A stretch of DNA of 64,000 nt. Source: Apostichopus japonicus. Taxonomy: Eukaryota; Echinodermata; Holothuroidea; Aspidochirotida; Stichopodidae. Both the position numbers and the translations under genes were made by a program. Positions 23,501-52,396 of the stretch are shown one piece after another (positions within the stretch are counted from its first letter, which is position 1; every line of letters begins with the position of its first letter). The notes beneath the pieces are model-generated. The model saw only the letters and a list, made by a program, of their open reading frames with translations. It was not told the origin of the DNA and did no database searches. The stretch lies in the NCBI RefSeq assembly GCF_037975245.1, contig NC_092575.1, positions 3,353,001-3,417,000 on the forward strand, in the 5' to 3' direction.

Positions 23501-26500
23501 CGGACCTGTGTCCGATCCTGGAAGTGTTACCTCGACGCTGTCTGTGATTCGATCTCTACTTAACATCTGGTATCGGCGATGAGTTTTTACCCTGTCATGG
23601 TAACACATCCATGATGCAATAGATTCTGGTTACCATGGCAGCTGGAAACTTGTTCATGTAAAGGCTCTGCATTTACCCTCCAGTCGCATATTTAATAATA
23701 AAACAATTTTGTTTACAGAGATTAACATTGTGATATCATGACTTCTCCACACAGGAATTTAGACAAGGCATACCATAATGCTGTGTCTATGCAAGATATC
23801 CAACAGAAGTCAACGCCGACTTCGGGCTGCTCGGACCAAAGTCAATCGTTCGACGTCGACCTGGACAATTCCTTTGAGATTGCACAAAATAGGAGAGAGA
23901 TGGCGGTGAAAGTCCGGACAAAACATGGACTGAAGAGGTTCACACTCGGCATGGTGAGTGTCGGACTAATTCATGGTTCCATCGGCTAATTAAAACGGTC
24001 AGAAACTTTGAACATGGAGTAGCTAGAATTGTCGTGGTAGTGATTGTCTCACATCAGGGATTGATGTGACCCTCTCTCTTCTTTTTGCTTCAGAGGATAA
24101 GTTAAACCTGAGCATCATCATCATTGGGACATGTGATGAAGATGCTTCTGATGAAATAACTTCTCCAAACGGCTAAGAAAAAAATTGCACCTCTGACCTA
24201 GTCGCACTACGACATCACACATTGACAGTAGTAATGGGTACCGGTAAATGAGAGATTAGGTAATTGTCTTATGCCATGGGTGCTTTCAGTTATCTCAAAC
24301 CCCTGATGGAAGACGTGATTCACAGAATTTCTCTCTCTCTCTCTCTCTCTCTCCACCTCTCTCTCTCTCCACCTCTCTTGATTTTTAGGATGAACCTTTG
24401 ATCAAAATCATCCTCTCTCTGGCAGCAGAAGATGATGTTGACGTTAATAAGTTATCCCTGACTTGTAATGCTGAACAGCTGAACGAAGGGGAAACACCTG
24501 CCTCGTTACAATTAAAAGTAACAGATATATTAGGTAATTGCGTATATGTTTGTCTAGTGGTGTCTGACCAATAATCAGTTGCGTCCATTGTCTCAAGACC
24601 ATCTGCTGGTGAAAAAGATTATTATAATAATATTATATATTACAATATATATTACAACATTATAATATTGTGTATTATATTAATATATATTACAATAGTA
24701 TATATTACAACATTATAATATTGTGTATTATATTAATATATATTACAATAGTATATATTACAACATTATAATATTGTGTATTATATTAATATATATTACA
24801 ATATTATATATTACATATTTCAAGATTAGATTATATATTATATCATGAAACACTGATCTCAATTCAGTGTCTCAGCTTCCTATATATTTTGACAAAGTCA
24901 TTAGACCTTTTGCCAATATTTACACCCTATACATATAGAAGTAAACATTGGTGTGTGCTTTTGCCGGGTCAGTGAAAGCGTCGTAGCTATTTTGGAGATG
25001 CACGTCCTCAGAGAATTAGTATTGTAAATAATGTTGTCATTCTCCAAGTATCTGGTGTAGTTTTGTTATCTTGGGAGGAGAGAGGGAGAGAACAAGGAAA
25101 TGAAGAAGATCTGGTTCGATCTAGGCTGAATGGTTGTCCTGGATGAGACAGGAAGGAGGCGGTGTTCCAAGAGAGTTTGAAGTCAAAGTGTGGAGGGAGT
25201 TGTGGTCATCAGAGGCAGTGTCAAAACTCAACAATAGTTAGCTGTGATGAGGCAATTGTAAAAGGAAGATAATTCACTTGTTAGTACCACTTCCTCTTCC
25301 CTCCCTCCATTCCCACCCACCAAACCCCCCCTCCCTTACCCCATAAGCACTTTGTTTATGTTCTGTGTACGTCCATGATCTTTACAGACTGCGTAGTCAT
25401 CGATCCGTCCAGCGTTCCGCTCGAGGACATCTCGGATCTCATTCCAGACGAAGACAAAGTTGACATCAAATTTCAGGGAGAGGAGAAAAAATCCGTCTTT
25501 AATTTCAAACTTCCCAAAGTGAGTACCCTCAGTAAAGCTCCACATTTAGAGAAAACATTAGAGATTTTAGAGAGAAAAAATTAGAGAAAAAAAAAGCTCC
25601 ATATTAGAGAAAACAAGAAACAGTTTATTAGTTAGAGGCTGATGGGGGTGGGGGCACTGGGGAGGAATGGCATCTTAAGAGGTTAGTTCTCTGTTGTTTG
25701 CACAGGGTTTGGGAATACTGAGTGACTGTACGTGAGATGTGAAAGGATGTGAGGGAAGGGCAGAGGGCGAGGTTTAATAGCTAGAGATGACACAATTATT
25801 GTAAAATTTGAATGGTTGGAAAAGGTTTAATATTTTTTTTTTACCAGATAACAACACCTTTAGTTCATTCTTGAAAAGTTGAAATGAGTTCACTGAAAGA
25901 CAAAACTGACAGACAGATTTGAAAGACAGATCTTTTTCAAGATCTGTTGTTCTGATGTTCTTATGATTAGTTTGAAATTTTGTCGCTTGCCAGAGAACTT
26001 TGTTTTTCCGATCTAGTCTGCGTTGTGAATTTTTTATTCATTCATACCAAAATTAAATTTCCCACTATATTTTAGCTCAAAGCTCCATTTGATCCTATGT
26101 CATGTTTGTTCATTGCTGGTGGTAGGAGAACAGTCATTCATTCTTCTGTATCCCTGAAATCTCATTCCTTTGAGTAACTTACCAGCTAGAGCATAGCAAA
26201 CTGCTCTGCAAGATACACAAATTGCTACACAAGATAACGAAATTTTTAAAATGAAATATAAAGAAACCCCAGCAAAATAAAACAAATTACTGAAGAGATG
26301 CCTAAATTGCTATGGATACGATTGCTCAATTGCCACACAAGATTCCCAAGTTGATACGAAAGATTGCCAAATTGCTACCCAGATGTAAACGTCCATACAG
26401 TCTTTCTGTCAATGGAACCTTATTATTTTCCTCTTTCGTGGGAAAGTGATGTCAACTACACTTCTCAAATCAGCCATTATCCAAAATCTTAAGCTCTAAA

Positions 26501-27055
26501 TTATTCCCTGGAATTGAAGGTGATCAAAGTGAAGTTATGACTAAAAGATAAACGTTGAATTAATATCTGTCATATTGTTACCCGATGATGTAAAGACGTA
26601 TCAGTCATCTCAGGTTTGTCTTTCCAAACCTTTCTTTCGAGCATCATTATATCCTCATTTCTCTGGACTAGCATGTCCGGATCTTAAAGTGAATACTGGC
26701 ATTAACTTTAAACCGTAGTTTAGCCGTATGGTTAGAGATCAGCACAAGCTAAAACTTTCATTTAACCTAAATTGGCTTAAGTGCAAATGCTACATGATAT
26801 CTTAACTCACCCAATGAGAATAAGAATGTAGGACGGCAGGGTATCCCCCTTTTAATCTTGGCTCACATCTCATCGTTTCGCTTACGTTCGCAGGACGAAA
26901 TGTTTAAGAGGGCGCTGGAGGCTTACAGCAAGTTCTTGTCCACGCCACTGGAGGAGTTGAAGTTTTGGTTTGACGGGGAGGGAGTATCGCCGATGGATAC
27001 TCCAGAGAGCCTAGACATGGAAGAACAGGCTACCATCGACGTCACCAGGCGATGA
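20519..27055 (+). CDS. NFATC2IP: NFATC2-interacting protein-like (NIP45/Rad60 family, tandem SUMO-like domains), 5' partial
   Basis: Exons: 20519-20681, 21859-21988, 23035-23151, 23755-23953, 24389-24533, 25388-25518, 26894-27055 (TGA at 27053). All phases agree, giving about 349 residues. The N-terminal half is low complexity: a lysine cluster, an acidic stretch (DEEENVEQF), and a proline run before LELERPRNKR. SUMO-like domain 1 starts at MAVKVRTKHGLKRFTL and runs to KVTDILGDCVVID. Domain 2 starts at VDIKFQGEEKKSVFNF and includes LEELKFWFDGEGVSP. The last residues TIDVTRR follow without a diglycine, so it is a SUMO mimic and not a conjugated modifier. Members of this family bind the SUMO E2 enzyme and act in genome stability and, in vertebrates, NFAT-linked transcription. 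The first exon(s) are not found. The identification rests on the paired domains and not on a search. Confidence 0.8.
21495..21795 (+). mobile_element. tRNA-derived SINE in intron between first two visible NFATC2IP exons
   Basis: An A-box-like GTGGTTAAGGCAGTGGAC and a B-box-like GCAAGTTCGAGTTCTGGC have tRNA spacing. The body contains CTTGGGCTAGGCACTTTATC. It ends about 65 bp before exon 21859. A related head lies at 22260-22560. Confidence 0.7.
22260..22560 (+). mobile_element. Diverged tRNA-derived SINE, second copy
   Basis: GTGGTCTAGTCGTTTAAGG and GGCTCGAGTCCTGGCTGGAT echo the SINE at 21495, including the CTGGATCA..T GT block after the B-box. It flanks exon 21859-21988 on the other side in the same orientation. 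Confidence 0.5.
22836..22975. repeat. Degenerate ATTC-rich simple repeat
   Basis: Irregular TTATTCATT and TTCATTTATTCA words fill this stretch just before exon 23035. It has no other content. Confidence 0.7.
24616..24830. repeat. AT-only tandem repeat, about 57-bp unit, three copies
   Basis: The word ACAACATTATAATATTGTG recurs at about 24653, 24710 and 24767 within a longer repeated block of TATTACAATA words. A (CT)n tract precedes exon 24389 at 24327-24380. Confidence 0.8.
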
Positions 27056-27436
27056 CGACGACCCTGTGTCATCATGATTACGAGGCACCAGGGCAGAGGT
27101 CCGTCGTACCATTTCATAACGACATAACTATTCAGGATCTCTCATCCTTCACTTTTCCTAGTTTAGCCGAAATTTACCCACCTCATCCATGCTCCTTTTT
27201 GTTCCCTTTTGTCAGAGGGAGCATCTTTCGATGCATCTTGAAAAGATATTTATGGAAGTCTGATATGGAATAGTTTGCATCACTTGACATAAGTTTTGCA
27301 CAAGTCTTGACAGTTTGTAGAGATCTCTCATCATCTAGAGGTTTATTAGGTGATAAACAAACAAACCATGCAAGATAGCCCAGATGGGAATTGTTTCCAC
27401 ATTGAATATGGGGGATCAGAAGTATGAAAACATCTG

Positions 27437-28345
27437 TGAAGGAACATAGCATCTGCTCCTGGTAGGTACAGGAACATAGCATCTGCTCTTGGTATTAACA
27501 GGAATATAGCATCTGCTCCTGGTATTTACAGGAACATAACATCTGCTCTTGGTATTTACAGGAAAATAGTATCTGCTCTTGGTAGGTACAGGAACATAGC
27601 ATCTGCTTCTGGTAGGTACAGGAACATCGTATCTGCTCCTGGTAGGTACAGGAACATAGCATCTGCTATTGGTATTTACAGGAAATAGTATCTGCTCCTG
27701 GTAGGTACAGGAACATAGCATCTGCTATTGGTATTTACAGGAAAATAGTATCTGCTCTTGGTAGGTACAGGAACATAGCATCTGCTCCTGGTAGGTACAG
27801 GAAAATAGTATCTGCTCTTGGTAGGTACAGGAACATAGCATCTGCTCCTGGAAGGTACAGGAACATAGCATCTGCTATTGGTATTTACAGGAAAATAGTA
27901 TCTGCTCTTGGTAGGTACAGGAACATAGCATCTGCTCCTGGTAGGTACAGGAACATAGCATCTGCTCCTGGTAGGTACAGGAACATTGCATCTGCTATTG
28001 GTTTCGGAACAGGGAACTAGCATATGTTTGTGGTTGGTAAAAGAATATAACATCTGCTCCTGGAAGGTACAGGAACATAGCATCTGCTCCTGGTAGGTAC
28101 AGGAACATAGCATCTGCTCCTGGTAGGTACAGGAACATATCATCTGCTATTGGTTGGGAACAGGGAACTAGCATATGTTTGTGGTTGGTACAAGAATATA
28201 ACATCTGCTCCTGGAAGGTACAGGAACATAGTATCTGCTCCTGGTAGGTACAGGAACATAGCATCTACACCTGGTAGGTACAGGAACAGAGCACCTGCTT
28301 TTGTTAGGTACAGGAACATGGCACCTGATTTTATTAGTTACAGGG
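27437..28345. repeat. 30-bp minisatellite, about 30 copies
   Basis: The unit is 30 bp and contains GAACATAGCATCTGCTCCTG followed by GTAGGTACAG. Variants include TATTTACAG for GTAGGTACAG and CTATTG for CTCCTG. Two units near 28000 and 28150 share a distinct insert (AGGGAACTAGCATATG), giving a larger period of about 150 bp, or five units. The unit length is a multiple of three, so long frames stay open on the minus strand. Those are not genes. It starts about 380 bp after the NFATC2IP stop, and the first AATAAA is at 28495, so the array may lie in that gene's 3' UTR. Confidence 0.95.
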
Positions 28346-29500
28346 GAAACTGCACCTGCTTTTGCTATTGCTCAAGAGTAGAGTACTCCTCTCTCAGGCC
28401 ATTTTGAAGGGTAAATTGGTGACACTCACCAAGAACTAACCAACATGTCATACTTTGAGAAGTTTTGTGATGCATTCTGTAATATCGCAGGGTAAATAAA
28501 GAGCTCTTCAAAATAAATCTTTTGTTCACTGCAATTATGCCGGCATGAACAGATGTTGGAAGAGAAGGGATTAAAGAATCTCCAAGCTGCTGTGTCTTTT
28601 GCATCAAGTCTCTTCCGTCAACAGTCTCTTTACTGCTAGGGCAACCACAGTTGGTAGAACTCTCTAGGTTGTAATATTGAATATCATTGTAATTAATACT
28701 TTTGATATAAATTTTTGTATTTAATTTTTTTCCGGAATTCTTATACATGGAAAAGTATGTATCAGAATTCACCATTGTTTGAGGGGTGGGTGAGTGGGGA
28801 GGGGTGATGGATGAAAATCAGAACCATTGTTTTACAAAATAGAAAACGGAAAGGAAGGGAAAGCTACTGTTACTATAACAATGCTGTTATGTATCACACC
28901 AACATTTCATATAATCTCGAAATAAAATAATTTTCACAAATCGTCAATAGTTTTCTCAACAATCTCGAAATAACTGATTTTATTACTGTACTATTTAGAA
29001 GCTTCAGATTAGCTGAAACACACGTCAATTAATTTCTTAGTATATTTTTTTCTCGATATAATTGAATTCTATTGATTTCTCAGGGGAAGAGGCAATTCTT
29101 TCAGTATGATCTGAAAGGATAGCAAGAACCACTTCCAAAACGTGTGTATGGTTGTTTGCACCTGGATATGCTACTGTGTGTAGTTGAGTAGGATGCAAAT
29201 GTATGGCCAGTAAGAAAGGAAGGTCTAAAATGCAGCTTTTGGTGGCAATTTTGTGTTTTGATTTTGGTTGTTTTAGCAGCGTAACAATAACAAGTATTGT
29301 CAGCAGTGTCAGGTTTAAATTAATCAGGGCTTGTACATAGAAACATTCAAGTACACATTTCTGATTACCGTACCTGTGCATGTGAGTAATTCAAAACATG
29401 CAATCACGTGTGTTCTAGATGTATAGAAGTCAATTGCATGTGAGTGACTGGGAAGGAGGGTATGTGAGGTGCTTGCAAGTGAGAATTCATACAAGAAACT
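28346..29500. other. Intergenic, no gene recognised
   Basis: AATAAA at 28495 may end the NFATC2IP transcript. A 136-codon minus frame (28775-28365) has no recognised domain and runs into the minisatellite, so it is not called. Confidence 0.5.
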
Positions 29501-29525
29501 GCCAATATGTTAGTGCACATGACAT

Positions 29526-30010
29526 GAAGTAAATGCCTACAGTTATTGATGATTGCTAAACATGCAACATGGGTACGAGCAAATGTGTACCATGTATTCA
29601 GTGGTAATGTGGGGACTTCATGCATTGAACTGTTTAATTGTAAGTGCCAAATAAATGCCTACAGTTATTGATAAGTGCTAAACATGCACCCTGGATACGA
29701 GTAAATGCGTACCGTGCATTCAGTGGAAACGTGGGTAACATTGAAGTGTTTAATTGTAAGGACCAAGTAAATTGCCTACAGTTATTGATGATTGCTAAAC
29801 ATGCAAAGTTGATACAAGTAAGTGCCATGTATTCAGTGGAAATGGGGGTACTTCATGCATTAAAGTATTTAATTGTGAGTGCCAAGTAAATGCCTACAGT
29901 TATTGATGAGTGCTAAACATGGAACCTGGATACAAGTTGGTGCACATACAATGTATTCAGTGGAAATGGGGGTACTTCATGCATTGAAGTGTTTAATTGG
30001 AAGTGCTGAT
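29526..30010. repeat. Tandem repeat, about 120-bp unit, four copies
   Basis: The word TGCCTACAGTTATTGAT recurs at about 29535, 29655, 29776 and 29891, each followed by GCTAAACATG and later by TATTCAGTGG. The copies are diverged and differ in length by a few bases. Confidence 0.9.
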
Positions 30011-30184
30011 ATATTAGTGCACACAAGTATACACAAGTATGTGCAATTATATGTAAGTCCATGCATGTTAGTTGTAGACACAGACTTATTGCATATCGGT
30101 ATGTCAACTAGTGGGGTCTCTATATACTTCAGTACGTCCGTGATAACAATGTACTCGTTACACGGACGACAGAATGTTATCTTA

Positions 30185-30240
30185 CATCAGACGTATAGGA
30201 AGGAATCTTCCATCAGACGTATAGGAAGGAATCTTCCAAA
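30185..30240. repeat. Short tandem duplication
   Basis: A block starting CATCAGACGTATAGGAAGGA is present twice in a row with no change. Confidence 0.85.
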
Positions 30241-31229
30241 TCTAGCTAAGTCAACCGAAGGTACGTGCGTTGTATTTATTTTAATTATTCATACCATTGT
30301 TTATATTACATGATTAAAGAAAACAACAAAAAGCTAAAGAAAAACAAAATAAAATCGTATATTCTGATCAGTCTATCTGTAAATAAAATTGTTATGACCA
30401 GAAAATTGTGTTATCTTATGTTTCATGTTTCTTTTAATTTTTTTTACAGAAGATCAAATTAAGTAGTTTATCACACGAAAATCAAGTGCGGTTCCCTACT
30501 TGACTAACAATACTGGCGCCGTTGTTTATAATTTTTACCATGTGTGTGTGTGTGGAGGGGGGGGGGGGGGTAGGGGTTGCATTTAATCCCCGCGCAACCT
30601 TTCCCGGTTTTGAAAAAAAGGAACTTGCATAGATGAAAAGGAAGTAAAAATTAAGAGGGGGGGGGGGGTGGGTCGGAGTGCAATATTAAACAGGTATAAT
30701 TTTCATAACGGGCAATGATCTATTATACTATAGTCACCATATCATTAAAAATTCCCGACCAGCGTTTAATTTTTCCAGACGGTCGTTAAGGTCATGATGT
30801 ATTTTATTGCAACCATCAATTCTTTTCGCTTCATGATTGCCCTATTTAACCCTTCTGAAGTCTCCCGAAAAAAAGGCTTTGATCGATTATCTGTTTAAGC
30901 TACTTTTGAACGCTAAGGGGTACGATCATACAACGCTGCAAACTTCGTATTAAACAATATACGTTTAGGGAGGCTATTTAATTTGGTGACTTTCAATCAT
31001 AGTCAATTATATAGTAGCCTTATAAGTATAGGGGTGGAAAAAGTGATCATAATGTATGTTTAAAATAACCCATGGTGTAGAATGTAAAGAGAACCCAATT
31101 TGGGGGGAATAAATTTGATGTGATTTTATTTACCACCTCAAATCAAAGTCAAGTCAGACCCACTTCCTTCCGTTCCCGTAAGCATGAAGATGTCGCGCTA
31201 CAATTAATCAGTTTTAATAGTTATTAATA

Positions 31230-31470
31230 AGTTTTCGAAAAGTACTTTCCTGCAGGTCTTTACTCTTCAAATTGTTCTCAGACATTTTTTTAAGGAACAC
31301 ACAAGATGACTGAATGTCCTAGAGTGAGGAAAATTTCCTCGAAGGTTTGTAATAATGATCAGTTTAAGAATTTTGACCAACGGTGACCATATTTGAATAT
31401 CTAGCATATTTGGGGCCAATACAGCATAACTCTAAACACTAAACTCGTCACTTTCAAGAACCGACAAAGC
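31230..31470 (+). mobile_element. Decayed partial copy of the 38.4-42.8 kb DNA transposon
   Basis: Blocks CAAGATGACTGAATGTCCT, AAGAATTTTGACCAA and CCAATACAGCATA occur here in the same order and spacing as at 41040-41230. This shows that the sequence inside the 4.4-kb element is repetitive and mobile. Confidence 0.6.
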
Positions 31471-31624
31471 ATAGATAACAGTTTTCAACTGGCATATCCT
31501 ACCCACCACATGATAGTTGAGATATTGGCCTGTCATGGCACTTGCAAATTTCTATATCATGACCGTTTAGATTTTGAGCTAGAAGAGGAGCAAGTTTAGC
31601 ATACTGAACCCCAACCCTTCCATC

Positions 31625-31710
31625 TGTCAGGCCAACTTACTTTTACACATTCTCCTAAACAGGCTCTCTAGTGGATAAGCAGTTTGCTAACAGTTTTATT
31701 TTATTTCGGA
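31625..31710 (+). mobile_element. Penelope-like tail fragment
   Basis: It begins GTCAGGCCAACTTACTTTT and includes CTCTCTAGTGGATAAG, matching 4318-4396 nearly base for base. The hammerhead part upstream of the putative cleavage site is absent, so the copy starts at about that site. Confidence 0.6.
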
Positions 31711-33189
31711 GTATATACTATCAGCATTTAACCAAAGAATTTCTAAAATGGTTTCATATCACCTTCAAATCCTCCTTATTTTAACACCATTTGTACTTTT
31801 AAATTATGCTCTTTCACAGAAAAACAAAACGATACAATAATGTTAAGTGATAATATGCTAAAAATAAGCATTATACATTAGGTCATATTAGCTCTCTTGT
31901 TGAGACAATGCATGGTTGACCTTTTTCGAGCGGATGTACACTATTCTGATTGTGGTTTTGTATCTGAAAACTCATCCGCCGCTACTGTTAATACGGTCAT
32001 TTTTAATTCACGTTCACACTTCTTCTTCTCCGATACAAAAACCAAAAGCCTGTATAGTATCAAACTGTACACTAAAAAGCTGATCGATTTATTTTGATCG
32101 AGTCAAGCATTCACTTCTATTTGCTACTACTGCGTGGATATTGTTTGCCCTGTTTGAAAAGTTAAACAATTCCCCCCTTTCTGCGGTGTCATTGTGCCTT
32201 TGATGTACCTTGTTGACTCTAACTGTTACTCTCTTAAGCGTCCACAGGAGTACCCGTTACCAAGAGAAACTTACTTCACAAGAGTTATAAACTGACTCTC
32301 AAAGTGGCTTCTCATATCGCGAACTTTTGTGTCGGACAACTTTCTACACAAGTACATCGTTCATCGTTACACCCGACCAACAATAAAAAAAGAAAAACAA
32401 AACCCTATCTTTTGTCGGAAAAGAGATGTGACAATTTTTATTTTCGGTTTTATGCATTCTTATGACAGACACGGTACGCTATTGGTCAGGGAGCTTATTA
32501 AGAAGACTCATCGGCCTATAGGCCTATACATGAAATAGCTTGATAACGGTCCCGTCATTGGCATATAGACTATAGTAACTATAAGATTCGACAATGGTCC
32601 GCAGTGTGCGGTTCTATTTGCGGTTCTATTGATTGCCTTTTCTGGTGTCTGCCTTGCATTATGTTAGCAATGGATTGTTTTGTCAGGTAACAGTTATTGC
32701 TATTTACCATGCTCAGTAGGTTGTTATGCTTGGATGGCCGGTTTCAAAGCATATAGTAGGCTGTATCTGTTTTGCAATTCGGAAATTGGTACATAAGTTC
32801 CTTAACGAGTGCACAATATTCTTGACAATACATATGTTATGATTAAACGTGTAATTTATATAAATAGATACACACTCATAATATATATATATATATATAT
32901 ATTTAAAATTCAAACGGACTGTGCAATGACGTGAGACTATACTATAACTTGTTGTGGAATTCATTTATTTTAAGTTCATGAAAATAGAGACAGACATTTG
33001 TGGTAATGGTCGTCGTCGTGAAACAACATCTAACGGAATCCATAATGCAAGAAGTAAGTTTGTTTTCTTCATACTTCCCTCAATCATTCCAATGGATACA
33101 TATTATACTTTTAAAGTCTAGTTCCTTCTTCTAAATATGGTTCACTTAATCGGTATATATATAGGCCTATCTGCAAAAATTCATGGACA

Positions 33190-33191
33190 GA

Positions 33192-33253
<62 letters not shown>

Positions 33254-33282
33254 ATCTATATATATATATATATATATATTTT
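33190..33282. repeat. (TA)n microsatellite
   Basis: Nearly pure TA dinucleotides with two TC interruptions. Confidence 0.95.
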
Positions 33283-33906
33283 CCTCCGTTTAATTCATCG
33301 TTTATCATCAATGCGAACAGAAATTTGCTTTAGATTTGTAACACGACTTCTTCATTTTGTTGTTGTAAATATATATATTACATGGAACACCACTATTCGA
33401 GTACATGTGCAAGTATATAGCAAAATACTAGGGTAAAGGAAACGGAATCGATATGGCTTAATTGAATAAATCAGCACATAAGGAAAAGGCGTGCCATAAC
33501 TCCACAAAAGTCACTTTATGTTTTCTAAAGCTGGAAGTTCTTAGATAGTTGAACCTTTCAATACTGATTATGAATTTGAATTTAAAGAAAACCTCATTGA
33601 TTAATGCATTTCGTTCATTCCTTTTGCAATCATAAATATAGTATTTCATATGATGGACAGAAGATAAGTTTATATATTAATTATACTGATATTCAGAATT
33701 TGGGTTTGTTGAAAAATAAATAAATAAATAGATAAAATGCCAAAAGTTTGTCTAAGTACATTCCTGGGGAATTCGCTTTCAGACATTAATTTGAAAGCGT
33801 GTGTTATCTAATAAGATATCTAAATAAGAAGATGAAATTGCACCGAGGACTGTGGAAGTTAAATGCTAGGCGAAGGCTTATGTGTAATTGTTCTAGAAAA
33901 AACAAA

Positions 33907-33908
33907 CA

Positions 33909-33979
<71 letters not shown>

Positions 33980-33992
33980 TATATAAATATAT

Positions 33993-34059
<67 letters not shown>

Positions 34060-34182
34060 GATATCTGAAAATTATATTATTGAATACATATATATATATA
34101 TATATATATATAGATAACTGAAAATTATATTATTGAATATATATATATATATATACATACATATATGTATATGTATATAGGC

Positions 34183-34266
<84 letters not shown>
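33907..34266. repeat. (TA)n complex with duplicated ATATCTGAAAATTATATTAT unit
   Basis: Long TA tracts are interrupted at 34058-34090 and 34112-34140 by two copies of a GATA(TC/AC)TGAAAATTATATT-type word. It ends just before the acceptor-like site at 34302. Confidence 0.9.
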
Positions 34267-34269
<3 letters not shown>

Positions 34270-34302
34270 TACTATAAATTCTATTTCCTTTTTCCTTCAC
34301 AG

Positions 34303-34787
34303 GAATGATAGAACGGATCGGGTAACTGAGCGGTTTATGCATATACCCCTGCAGGCGGTCGTTATTTTTGTACTATTTCCACTGACGTTGCACACGGACT
34401 ATTGTAATTAGGGTATTGTTAAAGAAAAAGGGGGGAAAGAGAACCCGCCATCCTCATCATTAATTACCGTGAAGTAACTCAGAGTTCATTACTCTTTTTC
34501 TAAGATAAACGGTTACAGTGAACAATATGATGAATTTCGAGCCTAATCAATAATCAAATAATAATAGTAATAGTTTTAGTGAGTAAACAAATAACCAAAT
34601 TGATATTAGACATGATTATATTAAGGTAACACCAGAAATAGCACAGAATAAAAATCCAAAAACTTTAAGATGAGAGACAGAGAGAGTCTGTTGAGAGGAA
34701 AGATCGAAAACAAAACAAACAAACAAAAAAACGCCATATTAGAACAAAAAGAAAAAGAAAAACGTAAAAGGTGGGAAAATTGACGAA
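34303..34787 (+). other. Probable 5' UTR of the CNG channel gene
   Basis: A strong 3' splice site (CTATTTCCTTTTTCCTTCAC then AG at 34301-34302) suggests that a leader exon starts at 34303 and runs into the coding exon. Upstream stops close all frames before the ATG at 34788. Confidence 0.4.
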
Positions 34788-51474
<16,687 letters not shown>

Positions 51475-52082
51475 GGAGTAAGGAAAAACCAAACTTTAAC
51501 TTTGAGGTGGAATAAGAATAAGAAGAAGAAAAAAGAAAAGAGAAATTGAAATGAACTTTGCGATGTCACAGCTTTGAAGATCATCAGTAGTGTCCGAAGA
51601 TATGCTAGAAAGTAATAAAATGGTCACTCATTTTCAAACTTCAACCAGCATTTTACTGGATTCTATAAAGGCGTTGCTTTGAAAACTTCAAATGTTACAC
51701 AACTAAAAGTCTGGGAATAACTGGATGGACAGGACCTCCAGGGAAACAAAAAATTGGTTGTTGTTGTCAATTTCCAACCATAACATTTTGTTTTGAGGTC
51801 AATAATTGGGACCGTTTAAAAGAAGTTGTAAGATTTGAAACACGACACCTCAAAAAGATTTGGTCACATGCACCTGGAGTATAAAGGCCTGTTTGTCACA
51901 TATGTAGAAATTAACATTTCTTTATTAAATAGTCTAAGACGGATTCTCAAGAGGAAAATATACATTTGAGAAGATGAAAGAAAATTATATTCTAAGCATT
52001 CTGATGAATATGCATTGAATTCCTGTTTGACCGTTTCCGGGGTAACGATTCATTTGACGTTGCTAGCGTTTTTGGAGCATAC

Positions 52083-52396
52083 GTGAACTTGAAGCAAACA
52101 GATATGATGTCATAGTCGCACATTGGCAGAAAAATGTTTTGTTTTTTTCTTTCTTTGTTTTCACTTTTATTGTTTTAACTCTGAATTATAGATATGGGTT
52201 CCAAGTTATCGTTTAGCGGATGTAAAAGTTATCAATGGCCCAAAGATTTTAGTATACAAAATATATCCCAATTTTGAGAAAGCAAATTAGACTGTACTGT
52301 TAAAACTTTAAAAGTAAACACAACTTTTTTTTTTTGGGGGGGGGGGGGGGGGTCAGGCTGCATCTATGACGTCACATCTGTTTGCTTCAAGTTCAC
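52083..52396. mobile_element. MITE-like element with about 36-bp imperfect inverted ends
   Basis: Left end GTGAACTTGAAGCAAACAGA (52083) continues TATGATGTCATAG. The right end, read as complement from 52396, gives the same 20 bases and then TGTGACGTCATAG. The interior is AT-rich without a frame. No target duplication was identified. Confidence 0.65.

Larger units (their letters stand above)
30260..34302. other. Intergenic, repeat-rich, no gene recognised
   Basis: It contains poly-G runs (30555, 30660), a decayed copy (about 31230-31470) of sequence found inside the DNA transposon at 41040-41270, a Penelope-like tail (31625-31705) and several (TA)n tracts (32880, 33194, 33907). No coding exon with a recognisable product was seen. 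Confidence 0.55.

Noticed and set aside
27416-28264. Minus-strand frames of 89-155 codons with ten-residue repeats
   Set aside because: A 30-bp minisatellite keeps frames open by its length. They have no unique sequence, no domain and no homologue recognised.
28365-28775. Minus-strand frame of 136 codons
   Set aside because: No recognised domain, no splice partners, and it runs into the minisatellite.
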